64,000 nt of DNA from assembly GCA_023450615.1 (NCBI GenBank), contig JAEXGT010000089.1, positions 1 to 64,000 on the forward strand, in the 5' to 3' direction. The DNA is from Pseudomonadota bacterium (GTDB lineage: Bacteria > Pseudomonadota > Alphaproteobacteria > Rhizobiales > Beijerinckiaceae). How positions within the stretch are numbered: position 1 is the first letter of the stretch; every line of letters begins with the position of its first letter. The notes beneath the pieces are model-generated. The model saw only the letters and a program-made list of their open reading frames with translations. It did not search any database and was not told where the DNA came from. This document shows positions 42,703 to 52,731 of the stretch, in pieces. The position numbers and the translations under genes are program-made.

Positions 42703-44828
42703 CTAGCAGTGCCATAACGATTGCGGTCCTGGTCCTGGGCTTCGCGGCAATCGCACAACAAGTGGGACCTGGCGGCGACCAGCCTTCTCCCGCGCCCGCG
42801 CCTTCCCCTGCCCCCTCTCCTGCTCCTGCCGCGGGCACGCCTTCTTTCGCCAATCAGCCGCAGGTGGACGAATCGGCTTTGCGCTATTTCGCATCCCAAG
42901 GCGATAGCCGCCGCGTGAACGCCGAAATCGCCCGTTTGCGCGCGCTATATCCCAACTGGACGCCACCGAGCGATCTGTCTCAGCTGTCAGCCGGCACGGC
43001 CGTCACCGTCGATCCGATCATCGAGCGGTTGTGGAACCTCTATAAGGAGGATCGGATCGCGGAGGTCCGCGCGGCCATCGCCGAACGCCAATCCTCGGAC
43101 CCGAACTGGAAGCCGCCGGAGGAGCTGGTGACGGCCCTCGACACCGTCGAGGCACGCCGACGCCTGACCAACGCATCCGATTCCGGCCAATGGCGCACGG
43201 TTCTCACCGTCGCCACGGAAAATCCGAATCTTCTGACCTGCATGAATGTGGATGTGCTCTGGCGTGTGGCCGAAGCCTTCTCCAAGACCGATCAGCTCAA
43301 TCGCGCGCGGGACGTCTATACCTATCTCCTCACCAATTGCGGCAATCCGGGCGAGCGCATCGCGACCCTGCAGAAAGCGCTGCTCCTGCTCCCCGACAAC
43401 CAGGTGACGGACCTTCTCCAGTTCGAGCGCAAGACGGGCGAGACACCCGACAATTTCGACTCGATCCGCGAGGAGCTGGCGCGCCGCCGGGTGGAGCGTG
43501 CCTCGAACGACGATAAAACGACCGCGACGGCGGAAGATCTCGCCACCGTCGAAGGCATGATCCGCAAATCCGATGAGCCCGGCCCCGTGCTGGTTCTGGC
43601 TTGGTACAACTACCATCACGGCAATCCCGCGCGAGGGCTCGAACTGTTCAAGATCGCCCTTGACCGCAACGGCGGAAACAAGGCTGCGGAAGGATATGCC
43701 ATGTCCCTGCGCGCCTTGGAGCGCATCGCAGAGGCCGAGGCCTTCGCCTATGACTGGCGCGACAAGGCCCCGGAGAACATGAAGGTCTACCTCGATGTGG
43801 CGACGGCCCTGCTGACCCAGGATCCCCCGCCGCGTCTCGAAACCCGCGTCGTATCACGCATTGTGCCCGTCGTTGCGAGCCAGCGATTCCCGGACGGCGC
43901 GCAGGCTCTCGGCTGGTATTCCTACAACACGAACCAGTTCCAGACCGCGCGGGAATGGTTCCGCCTCGCCCTGGAATGGAGACCCGAGGACGAGCCTTCG
44001 GCCTACGGCCTTGCCCTCTCGACCCAACGCCTGAACGACCGGGCCGGCTTCAACGCCATTGTCTCGCAGTGGCGCGACCGCTCCGAGCGCATCGCGGATC
44101 TTGCCGACGGCACCACTCCTGTCCGTCCCGGCGCGCGGGCCATCCCGCAGATTCAGACGTTGCAGCCAGTGCAAGCCGTTCCGCAGGCGCCCATGCGCTC
44201 CGTCCCCGTCCAGGCTGAAGCACCTCGCGTGATGGTCGAGCGCAGCACCGTTGAGATGGAGCCGACCCTACGCACGGCTCCTGCGACAACCGGCACGAAC
44301 AGGCGCCGCAATTGCATCATGACCCGCAGCGCGGACGGCATGGCGCCTGACGCGGCGTTGAATCTCGGCTGGTGCCTGATGGATGCCAACCGCCCGATGG
44401 AAGCCGTGAATGCCTTTGATCAGGCCATCCGGCGCGGCAGCGCCCGCACCCGGGAGGAGGCGGCCTACGGCAAGTCTCTCGCCTATCTCCGCAAGAACCT
44501 GACCTCCGAGGCCGCTATCGCTGCCGCGCAGGCCCCGCAACCCGGCCAGCGCCGGGTCGAGTTGAGCGCTTCCATTCTCAGCCAGCGCGCGCTGGCAGCC
44601 TATCGTGACGGGCGCTACGTGGAGACGATCCTGGCCCTGAGCGAGCGAGCCCGGATCGTGCCGGAGCAGAACGACCTCATGCTGATCCGCGGCTGGTCCT
44701 ATTATAAGCTTGGACGCTACAAGGACGCCGAACGGGTTTTCCGGGCGGTTCAACGCACTGGCTTCTCCGAGGATGCAAGTATCGGCCTGAATGCGGTGCT
44801 GGAAGCAAGCATTCCCAACCGTCAGTGA
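42693..44828 (+). CDS. bcsK: TPR-rich cellulose-cluster protein (BcsK-like)
   Basis: The 711-residue protein begins with a hydrophobic signal-like stretch (ITIAVLVLGFAAIAQQVGPG), a Pro/Ala repeat (about 30-47), then helical TPR-like repeats through most of its length (ALGWYSYNTNQFQTAREWFR; ALNLGWCLMDANRPMEAVNA; LMLIRGWSYYKLGRYKDAER). It lacks the beta-barrel end of BcsC, so it cannot by itself form the outer-membrane pore. In the BcsN-type clusters of Hyphomicrobiales a TPR protein called BcsK occupies this place and presumably scaffolds export. It overlaps bcsZ by 10 bases and is last in the operon. Confidence 0.7.
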   Translation: MRLTSSAITIAVLVLGFAAIAQQVGPGGDQPSPAPAPSPAPSPAPAAGTPSFANQPQVDESALRYFASQGDSRRVNAEIARLRALYPNWTPPSDLSQLSAGTAVTVDPIIERLWNLYKEDRIAEVRAAIAERQSSDPNWKPPEELVTALDTVEARRRLTNASDSGQWRTVLTVATENPNLLTCMNVDVLWRVAEAFSKTDQLNRARDVYTYLLTNCGNPGERIATLQKALLLLPDNQVTDLLQFERKTGETPDNFDSIREELARRRVERASNDDKTTATAEDLATVEGMIRKSDEPGPVLVLAWYNYHHGNPARGLELFKIALDRNGGNKAAEGYAMSLRALERIAEAEAFAYDWRDKAPENMKVYLDVATALLTQDPPPRLETRVVSRIVPVVASQRFPDGAQALGWYSYNTNQFQTAREWFRLALEWRPEDEPSAYGLALSTQRLNDRAGFNAIVSQWRDRSERIADLADGTTPVRPGARAIPQIQTLQPVQAVPQAPMRSVPVQAEAPRVMVERSTVEMEPTLRTAPATTGTNRRRNCIMTRSADGMAPDAALNLGWCLMDANRPMEAVNAFDQAIRRGSARTREEAAYGKSLAYLRKNLTSEAAIAAAQAPQPGQRRVELSASILSQRALAAYRDGRYVETILALSERARIVPEQNDLMLIRGWSYYKLGRYKDAERVFRAVQRTGFSEDASIGLNAVLEASIPNRQ

Positions 44829-44863
44829 CGATTTTCCTGAGTTGGAATACTTTCAAGAACAGC

Positions 44864-44904
44864 AGCTCCGGCAAGGGTGTGACCTTACCGGAGCTTTCTT
44901 TTTT
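44864..44904 (+). terminator. Terminator of the bcs operon
   Basis: The outer stem AGCTCCGG/CCGGAGCT (44864-44871 with 44888-44895) and an inner AAGG/CCTT stem are followed by TTCTTTTTT. Confidence 0.85.
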
Positions 44905-45074
44905 GCCCCGAAAGGTCCAGTTTGAGCCGGCTGTGGACGGAATGTGGCAAAATGTCCGCCAAAACCCAACGAAATCTCAGAAATTTGAAACGACCAAGTA
45001 TTTGAAAAAAACTGCGCAACGCGGCATGAAATGGTAAATTTGTTCTAAAAATTAGCCAAGCTTGTCGTGACAGA

Positions 45075-45104
45075 TTGACATTATTGAGGCTTCACACCTT
45101 AACT
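45075..45104 (+). promoter_or_regulatory. Likely sigma-70 promoter of dppA
   Basis: TTGACA (45075-45080), an 18-base spacer and TTAACT (45099-45104) lie 45 bases before the dppA start. The surrounding 44905-45149 region is AT-richer than its neighbours and shows no gene. Confidence 0.55.
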
Positions 45105-45149
45105 TCGTCACAGAACGGCCATGTAGGCCGTCTCAGAGGACCTAAATAG

Positions 45150-46748
45150 ATGAAGAAATCAGCCCTTTTCGCAGCTATCTGCGTTCCGGCTTTCCTGGCA
45201 GCTGCTCCGCTGGCCGCCAAAACCCTCGTTTACTGCTCCGAGGGCAGCCCCGAGAATTTCTATCCGGCCATTAACACGACCGGCACCTCGTTCGACGTGG
45301 TCGACCACATCTACGACAACATCGTGGATTTCGAACCCGGCGGCACGAAGGTTGTTCCTGGCCTCGCCGAGAAGTGGGACATCTCCCCTGACGGCCTCAC
45401 CTACACCTTCCACATCCGCAAGGGTGTGAAGTGGCACAACACCAACAAGAACTTCAAGCCGACCCGCGACCTGAACGCCGACGACATCGTGTTCATGATC
45501 GAGCGTCAGTGGAAGAAGGACAACCCGTTCTTCAACGTCACGAGCCCGAACCACTCCTACTTCGAAGACATGGGCATGCCCGCTCTTCTGAAGTCCGTGG
45601 AGAAGGTTGACGACTACACCGTCCGCTTCACGCTCAACAAGCCGGAAGCTCCGTTCCTGTCGAACCTCGCCATGCAGTGGGCAGGCGTGCAGTCGAAGGA
45701 ATATGCCGACGCCATGCTGAAGGCCGGCACTCCCGAGAAGATCGACCAAGAGCCGATCGGCACGGGCCCGTTCTACCTCGTCCAGTATCAGAAGGACGCC
45801 ATCGTCCGCTTCAAGGCTTTCCCCCAGTACTGGGGCGGCAAGGCCAAGATCGACGACCTCGTGTTCGCCATCACCCCTGACGCTTCCGTCCGCTGGGCAA
45901 AGCTCCAGAAGGGCGAGTGCCACGTGATGCCGTATCCGAACCCGGCTGATCTTGAGGCCATGAAGAAGGATCCGAACGTCACGATCATGGAGCAGCCGGG
46001 CCTGAACATCGGCTACATGTCGTACAACACGCAGAAGAAGCCCTTCGACGACGTGCGCGTTCGTAAGGCTCTCAACATGGCCATCAACAAGAAGGCCATC
46101 GTCGACACCGTGTATCTCACCACGGGCGTGCCTGCCACGAACCCGATCCCGCCGACCATGTGGTCGTACAACGACGCCATCAAGGACGACGCCTACAACG
46201 TGGAAGCTGCCAAGAAGCTTCTCGCCGAGGCCGGCTACCCGAACGGCTTCGAGACGGACCTGTGGGCGATGCCGGTTCAGCGTCCTTACAACCCGAACGC
46301 AAAGCGCATCGCCGAGCTCATGCAGGCCGATCTCGCCAAGGTTGGCGTGAAGGCCGAGATCAAGAGCTACGAGTGGGGCGAGTACCGCAAGCGCATGCAG
46401 GCCGGCGACCATCAGATGGGCATGCTCGGCTGGACGGGCGACAACGGCGACCCGGACAACTTCCTCCATACCCTGCTGGGCTGCGACGCGGTTCAGGGCG
46501 GCTCGAACAACGCCAAGTGGTGCTACAAGCCGTTCGACGATCTCGTCGTGAAGGCGAAGGCCGTGTCGGATCAGAACCAGCGTACCGAGCTCTATAAGCA
46601 GGCTCAGGTGATCTTCAAGGAGCAGGCTCCCTGGTTCACGATCGCCCATGCCGTGCAGTTGAAGCCGGTCCGCAAGGAAGTCGTTGACTTCAAGCTCTCG
46701 CCGTTCGGCCGCCATAGCTTCTATGGCGTGGACATCAAGGGCAAGTAA
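45150..46748 (+). CDS. dppA: Dipeptide ABC transporter substrate-binding protein
   Basis: The 532-residue protein has a signal peptide (LFAAICVPAFLAAAPLAAK) and the SBP_bac_5 fold: TLVYCSEGSPENFYPA, YDNIVDFEPGGTKVVPGLAE, DGLTYTFHIRKGVKWHNT, and GTGPFYLVQYQKD. The wording is very close to DppA of E. coli, which binds dipeptides and, in some hosts, heme or 5-aminolevulinate. AGAGGA precedes the ATG. Its codon use is strongly biased (AAG, CTC, GGC), suggesting high expression. It is first in a dppABCDF operon and is separated from dppB by a terminator-like hairpin. Confidence 0.92.
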   Translation: MKKSALFAAICVPAFLAAAPLAAKTLVYCSEGSPENFYPAINTTGTSFDVVDHIYDNIVDFEPGGTKVVPGLAEKWDISPDGLTYTFHIRKGVKWHNTNKNFKPTRDLNADDIVFMIERQWKKDNPFFNVTSPNHSYFEDMGMPALLKSVEKVDDYTVRFTLNKPEAPFLSNLAMQWAGVQSKEYADAMLKAGTPEKIDQEPIGTGPFYLVQYQKDAIVRFKAFPQYWGGKAKIDDLVFAITPDASVRWAKLQKGECHVMPYPNPADLEAMKKDPNVTIMEQPGLNIGYMSYNTQKKPFDDVRVRKALNMAINKKAIVDTVYLTTGVPATNPIPPTMWSYNDAIKDDAYNVEAAKKLLAEAGYPNGFETDLWAMPVQRPYNPNAKRIAELMQADLAKVGVKAEIKSYEWGEYRKRMQAGDHQMGMLGWTGDNGDPDNFLHTLLGCDAVQGGSNNAKWCYKPFDDLVVKAKAVSDQNQRTELYKQAQVIFKEQAPWFTIAHAVQLKPVRKEVVDFKLSPFGRHSFYGVDIKGK

Positions 46749-46767
46749 GTCTTTCTCCCGTTAACCT

Positions 46768-46802
46768 GGCGGAGCGGCCTTTCCGGCCGCTCCGCCTTTT
46801 TT
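46768..46802 (+). terminator. Terminator-like attenuator between dppA and dppB
   Basis: A perfect 12-bp stem (46768-46779 with 46785-46796) has a TTTCC loop and six T. It lies inside the operon, so it probably lets only part of the transcripts continue into dppB. Confidence 0.8.
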
Positions 46803-46814
46803 CCATTCTGGGCC

Positions 46815-47825
46815 ATGCTTAGATTTTTTCTCACACGCGTCAGCCTCGTGATCCCGACTTTCATCGGCATCACGCTTCTGGTCTTCTGTCTAATCCGGCT
46901 CGTTCCCGGCGACCCCATTGAAACCATGGCAGGCGAGCGCGGCATCGACCCCGCCCGCCATGCGGAACTGCGCACGCAATATGGCTTCGACAAGCCGCTT
47001 CTCGTGCAGTACGGCCTCTATATCGGGCGTGTTCTTCAGGGAGATCTCGGCCAGTCGATCGTCACCCGCGAATCCGTGCTGACAGAGTTCCTTGCTCTTT
47101 TCCCTGCGACGGTGGAGCTGGCGCTCTGCGCCATCCTCTTCGCACTCGTCATCGGCATTCCGGCTGGCATCATTGCGGCCGTCCGGCGAAACTCCGTGTT
47201 CGATCACGGCGTCATGGGTATTTCTCTGACAGGATATTCCATGCCGATCTTCTGGTGGGGTCTCATCCTCATCCTGCTGTGTTCGGTGCAACTCGGCCTC
47301 ACGCCGGTCTCCGGCCGGATCGACGTTCTTTACTATATCGAGCCGGTTACGGGCTTCCTGCTGATCGACTCGCTGCTGTCGGATGACGAAGGCGCCTTCT
47401 GGTCCGCCGTTCGGCACCTCATCCTGCCCACCATCGTGCTCGGCACCGTGCCGCTGGCGGTGATCGCCCGCATGACCCGGTCGGCCATGCTGGAGGTTCT
47501 GGGCGAGGACTATATCCGCACCGCCAAGGCCAAGGGCCTGCCCCGGTTCCGGATCATCGCGCTTCACGCTCTGCGCAATGCGCTGATCCCGGTCGTCACC
47601 GTGATCGGATTGCAGGTCGGCGTGCTGTTCACCGGCGCGATCATGACGGAAACCATTTTCTCCTGGCCCGGCGTCGGCAAGTGGCTCATCGAGGCGATCT
47701 TCCGCCGCGATTATCCGGTATTGCAGGGCGGCGCGCTGCTGCTCGGCATCCTCGTGATGACGGTGAACCTCCTCGTCGACCTTGCCTACGGCCTCATTAA
47801 TCCTCGCATCAGGCATACGCGATGA
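46815..47825 (+). CDS. dppB: Dipeptide ABC permease DppB
   Basis: The 336-residue inner-membrane protein has six predicted helices and the DppB pattern: MLRFFLTRVSLVIPTFIGIT, LIRLVPGDPIETMAGERG, GYSMPIFWWGLILI, the ATPase-contact stretch around VLGEDYIRTAKAKGLPRF and the late GAIMTETIFSWPGVGKWLIE. It forms the channel with DppC. Its last codons overlap dppC by 4 bases (ATGA). Confidence 0.93.
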   Translation: MLRFFLTRVSLVIPTFIGITLLVFCLIRLVPGDPIETMAGERGIDPARHAELRTQYGFDKPLLVQYGLYIGRVLQGDLGQSIVTRESVLTEFLALFPATVELALCAILFALVIGIPAGIIAAVRRNSVFDHGVMGISLTGYSMPIFWWGLILILLCSVQLGLTPVSGRIDVLYYIEPVTGFLLIDSLLSDDEGAFWSAVRHLILPTIVLGTVPLAVIARMTRSAMLEVLGEDYIRTAKAKGLPRFRIIALHALRNALIPVVTVIGLQVGVLFTGAIMTETIFSWPGVGKWLIEAIFRRDYPVLQGGALLLGILVMTVNLLVDLAYGLINPRIRHTR

Positions 47826-48736
47826 CCGCAGAAACCATGGAAACTCCCGCCGTCGCTACGTCGACGGCAACTCCGCCCCACCGGCTCCGGGAATTCTGGG
47901 GCTATTTCAGCGCCAATCACGGCGCTGTCGCGGGATTGTTCATCATCATCGGCGTGGTGGCGGTTGCGTTGCTGGCCGATGTGCTCGCGCCCCACTCACC
48001 CTACCTGACCAATCCCTCCAACGCCCTGAAGCCCCCCTTCTGGCAGGAGGGCGGCTCGTTCGCCTATCCGCTGGGCACCGACCCGATCGGCCGCGACATC
48101 CTCTCGCGCCTCATTTACGGCGCGCGTCTGTCGCTCCTCATCGGCATCGTGGTCGTGTCGATCTCCATCGTCATCGGCACGGTGCTCGGCCTCGTCGCGG
48201 GCTTCTTCCGCGGCCTGACCGAGATCTTCATCATGCGCCTGATGGACATCATCCTCACGATGCCGAGCCTCCTGCTCGCCATCGTGATCGTGGCCGTGCT
48301 CGGCCCCGGCATGATGAACTCCATGCTCGCCGTGGCCCTGGTCATCCTGCCGCATTACGTGCGCCTTGCGCGCGCGGCAGTGATCACGGAAACCTCCAAG
48401 GACTACGTGATGGCGGCCCGCGTGAGCGGCGCCGGCACGGCCCGCCTGATGTTCAAGGAAGTGCTGCCGAACTGCACCGCCCCGCTCATCGTGCAGGCCT
48501 CGCTCGGCATCTCCACCGCGATCCTCGATGCGGCGGCACTGGGCTTCCTCGGCCTCGGTGCACAGCCGCCGTCCCCGGAATGGGGCACCATGCTGGCCGA
48601 TGCCCGCGAGTTCGTGCTTCGCGCCTGGTGGGTCGTGACCTTCCCCGGCCTCGCGATCCTCATCACGGTGCTGGCGTTCAATCTTCTGGGTGACGGGCTG
48701 CGCGACGCGCTCGATCCCAAGCTGAAGAGGTCCTGA
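47822..48736 (+). CDS. dppC: Dipeptide ABC permease DppC
   Basis: The 304-residue permease has the N-terminal OppC_N helix (VAGLFIIIGVVAVALLADVL), APHSPYL, YPLGTDPIGRDILSRLIYGA, LMDIILTMPSLLLAIVIVAV, and the contact loop near KDYVMAARVSGAGTARL. It ends in FNLLGDGLRDALDPKLKRS, as is typical. It pairs with DppB; ATGA overlap at the start and a 2-base gap to dppD. Confidence 0.93.
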   Translation: MTAETMETPAVATSTATPPHRLREFWGYFSANHGAVAGLFIIIGVVAVALLADVLAPHSPYLTNPSNALKPPFWQEGGSFAYPLGTDPIGRDILSRLIYGARLSLLIGIVVVSISIVIGTVLGLVAGFFRGLTEIFIMRLMDIILTMPSLLLAIVIVAVLGPGMMNSMLAVALVILPHYVRLARAAVITETSKDYVMAARVSGAGTARLMFKEVLPNCTAPLIVQASLGISTAILDAAALGFLGLGAQPPSPEWGTMLADAREFVLRAWWVVTFPGLAILITVLAFNLLGDGLRDALDPKLKRS

Positions 48737-48738
48737 TC

Positions 48739-49592
48739 ATGGCACTTCTTGAAATCGAGAATCTCGTCGTCGAGTTTCAGACCACCACCGGCATGTTCCG
48801 GGCGGTCGACGGCGTGTCCCTGAAGGTCCATGAGCGCGAGGTCCTGGCCATCGTGGGCGAGTCCGGCTCGGGCAAGTCCGTGTCGATGCTCGCCGTGATG
48901 GGCCTCCTGCCTTGGACCGCGAAGGTCACCGCCGACAAGATGACCTTCAACGGCCGCGATCTTCTCAAATTGTCCGATGCCGAACGCCGCAAGATCGTCG
49001 GCAAGGACATCGCGATGATCTTCCAGGAGCCGATTGCGAGCCTCAATCCGTGTTACACGGTCGGCTTCCAGATCGAGGAAGTGTTGCGCTTCCATCTCGG
49101 CATGGGCCGCAAGGAAAGGCGCGCCCGCGCCATCGAGCTGCTGACCCTGGTCGGCATCCCCAATCCCGCCGAGCGTCTGGACTCGTTCCCGCATCAGATG
49201 TCCGGCGGCCAGTGCCAGCGCGTGATGATCGCCATGGCGATCGCCTGCAACCCGAAGCTCCTGATCGCCGACGAGCCGACTACCGCGCTCGACGTGACGA
49301 TTCAGAAGCAGATCCTCGATCTGCTCGTGAAGCTCCAGAACGAGCACGGCATGGGCATGATCATGATCACTCACAACATGGGCGTGGTGGCGGAAACCGC
49401 CGACCGTGTGGTGGTGCAGTACAAGGGCCGCAAGATGGAAGAGGCGGACGTGCTGTCGCTGTTCGAAAACCCGCGCAGCAACTACACGAAGGCTCTCCTG
49501 TCCGCATTGCCCGACAACGCGACGGGCGACCGCCTGCCCACCATCGCGGATTATTTCAAGGACGGAAGCGAGATCGCGGGAGCCGCCGTATC

Positions 49593-49596
<4 letters not shown>
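48739..49596 (+). CDS. dppD: Dipeptide ABC ATPase DppD, short form
   Basis: The 285-residue ATPase has Walker A GESGSGKSV, the Q-loop near IFQEPIASLNPCYTVGFQ, signature MSGGQCQRVMIAMAIA, Walker B LLIADEPTTALDVT and the switch His in MITHNMGVV. It stops at YTKALLSALP plus about 25 residues, so the C-terminal oligo_HPY part with its four-Cys cluster, present in 320-330-residue DppD proteins, is absent. The gene is intact and ends in an ATGA overlap with dppF, so this is a natural short form rather than a frameshift. Confidence 0.88.
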
Positions 49597-50420
<824 letters not shown>

Positions 50421-50442
50421 CGGAACTCATCACTCCTGACCG

Positions 50443-50481
50443 CAGAAATCCCGGACGGCGCGAGCCGTCCGGGATTTCTTT
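50443..50481. terminator. Terminator of the dpp operon
   Basis: A perfect 15-bp stem (50443-50457 with 50462-50476) has a GCGA loop and five T. The A-rich left side may also serve the convergent AI-2E-type gene. Confidence 0.88.
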
Positions 50482-50526
50482 TTGGACAAGAGCATTCTTC
50501 TCACGTCATGGCCGGGACAACTCCGA

Positions 50527-52548
50527 TCATGCAGGCAGCGGCAACCGCTTTCCTGCATCGGCGGCGTTCGCCGCCTGCTTCGTCGTGACGGTCTGCGGCA
50601 GTTCTTCCTCGCCGGTGGCGACCTTCAGGCATTGCACCACCGCGTCGCGCATGGATGAAACGTAGTAATCCGCGCCCAGGGTCGAGCGCATCGACTCGCT
50701 TTTCAGGACAGCATCTTCCGCCGGCCAAAGGCCGACCATGATGGGCGCCTTTGGTGCCTGCTTCCGCAAGCGGCGCAGCAGGTAGCGCAGATGCGCGGGC
50801 GTGCCGCTGATCTCCAGATAGCTGATGCAGATCATCTGCACGCCGCTCATGTCGAGATTATAGATTGCCGAGCGTGAGACCGCCTGATGGGGAACGAGGC
50901 GGATTCCCAGCCCATGCTTGTTCAGAAGCTGCGCCAGCATCTCGGAGGCCGCCTCGTCCAAAGGCCCGCGCCCGGCGATGCACATGACGGCGCCTTGCGT
51001 CTTCCAGACCTCCGGAACCTTGTCCTCGTGCGGCATCGCGCCGACGATCGCAGGCTCCTTGATCTCAGGCTTTTCGCTTTTCGGAGACGCCACGGGCTCA
51101 TCCTGCGTCTCGTGAGACGGGGGCTCCACATCGTCGTGCGATCCGAGATCGGACACGAGCGCCCTGATCACGTCCCGCACCTGGTCGAGCTGGCGATGGG
51201 TGAGCACGCCACGCGTGGCGTCGTTGGCGGCGAGTTGCAGTCCTTTCAGCGCGACCTCATCGTAATAGGAGGTGAGCGAACGCTCTTTCAGCAGGACTTC
51301 CGCGGAATCCAGCGCCTCATCGGGATCACCGGCGAGCATGCGCTGATAAAGGTTCTCCGCAGGCGTCAAGGCAGGCCTGTCGCCGAGCAGCACATCGAGA
51401 AATTCGAGCCGCTCCACATGGCGGCCGAGCACCACGAGACAAAGGGTAAGCGGCGTGGCGATGAGCAGGCCCACCGGGCCCCAGATCCATGTCCAGAAGA
51501 TCGCCGAGATCACAACGGCGAAGGGAGAAAGGCCCGTGCTCTGCCCATAAACGACGGGTTCGACCACATGGCCCATCAAAGGCTCACCGATGACGAACAG
51601 GGCCGCCGCCATGAGCGCCATGGACCAGCCGGGATCGACCGCGGCCGCAAGCAGGATGGGAGGAGCGGCTGCGAGGAACGAACCGATATAGGGCACGAAA
51701 CGCATCAGCGCGGCAAAGACGCCCCACAGGGCGGGACTCGGCACGCCGATGGCCCAGAGGCCGATGCCCGCGACGAGCCCGAAGCTTGCATTCAAGGCGA
51801 GTTGGGTCAGGAAATAGCGGCTCAGACGCCGCGCCGCATCATCCATGGCCACGGTCGTGCGGTGCAGGTCGCTGGAGCCGAACAACCGGATCATGCGATC
51901 GCGCAGATCTTCCCGTTGCATGAGAATGAACACGAGCACCACGAAAATGATGCCCATGGTCGCCAAGGGCTTGAGCAGCGGAAGCAGGATATCCCGCGCG
52001 ACCTGCGTTGGAGACGGGGCAGGCTCATGCACCTCGACGGGCAGAGGCTGCGGCTCTTCCGGCGCGGGGGGCGCTGCCGCGCTGGGAGCCTGAGACGCGG
52101 CCTCTTCCTCCGGTTTGTCCGCCACGGCCTTGTCGAAGCGGTGTCCGAAATCCCGCAGGAGATTCGGCAATTTGCCTAGAGAACCTTCGCGCAGGGAGCC
52201 GACCTTGCGCTCGATGGTGGTCTGGTAGAGCGGCAGGTCGGAGGCAAGGCCCGCCAGCTGGAACCCGATGAGCCCGCCGAGAGACACGATGATCCCGACA
52301 GCCACGAGCACCGCAACGATGACCGAGGGGATGCGCCCCAGATATTTGCGCATCACGTCGACGAAGGGCGCGAGCACGAAGGCGAGCAGGACGGCGACGA
52401 CGACGGGAAGAAAGACCTCTCGGCCTACATAAAGCCCCGCCAGGACGACGACGCCCACGGCCAGGGTCAGCAGGCCGGACAGGCCTGGGACGCCGGGGGG
52501 CTGGATTTCCGTTTCCGGGGGCGGCGCTGGGGTCGGCGGTGAGGGCAT
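50527..52548 (-). CDS. AI-2E-family (PerM/YdiK) membrane transporter with fused cytosolic B12-binding-like domain
   Basis: The 673-residue protein combines three parts. Residues about 20-400 are an AI-2E-family membrane domain (helices at SGLLTLAVGVVVLAGLYVG and VVAVLLAFVLAPFVDVM; MRFVPYIGSFLAAAPPILLA and IWGPVGLLIATPLTLCLVVL). It carries a Pro/Ala/Glu-rich insert (EEEAASQAPSAAAPPAPEEP) in the loop. A charged helical linker (about 400-530) follows. Residues about 535-650 look like a Rossmann or B12-binding-like domain (VMCIAGRGPLDEAASEMLAQ; VQMICISYLEISGTPAHLRY; APIMVGLWP), without the DxHxxG cobalamin motif. The frame opens earlier, but ATG at 52548 has CGGAG close before it. Family members export small molecules, perhaps autoinducer 2 or ions; the substrate is unknown. 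Confidence 0.78.
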   Translation of the reverse strand: MPSPPTPAPPPETEIQPPGVPGLSGLLTLAVGVVVLAGLYVGREVFLPVVVAVLLAFVLAPFVDVMRKYLGRIPSVIVAVLVAVGIIVSLGGLIGFQLAGLASDLPLYQTTIERKVGSLREGSLGKLPNLLRDFGHRFDKAVADKPEEEAASQAPSAAAPPAPEEPQPLPVEVHEPAPSPTQVARDILLPLLKPLATMGIIFVVLVFILMQREDLRDRMIRLFGSSDLHRTTVAMDDAARRLSRYFLTQLALNASFGLVAGIGLWAIGVPSPALWGVFAALMRFVPYIGSFLAAAPPILLAAAVDPGWSMALMAAALFVIGEPLMGHVVEPVVYGQSTGLSPFAVVISAIFWTWIWGPVGLLIATPLTLCLVVLGRHVERLEFLDVLLGDRPALTPAENLYQRMLAGDPDEALDSAEVLLKERSLTSYYDEVALKGLQLAANDATRGVLTHRQLDQVRDVIRALVSDLGSHDDVEPPSHETQDEPVASPKSEKPEIKEPAIVGAMPHEDKVPEVWKTQGAVMCIAGRGPLDEAASEMLAQLLNKHGLGIRLVPHQAVSRSAIYNLDMSGVQMICISYLEISGTPAHLRYLLRRLRKQAPKAPIMVGLWPAEDAVLKSESMRSTLGADYYVSSMRDAVVQCLKVATGEEELPQTVTTKQAANAADAGKRLPLPA

Positions 52549-52731
52549 CGGCTCCGAATCTCTGCTGTGCCGCGAGAACATCTCGCCGGTCAGCAAACAA
52601 CGTTCGGAGGCCGCAAAACGATCCTTGGCCGTTGGGCACAAAGCAAACTTGAGACCATTTGCCATCTGGGACCACGGCCGGCGGCCCCCATCTCAGGAAT
52701 ATCCGAGGCTCTTTCCGACCCATTTCCGCCC

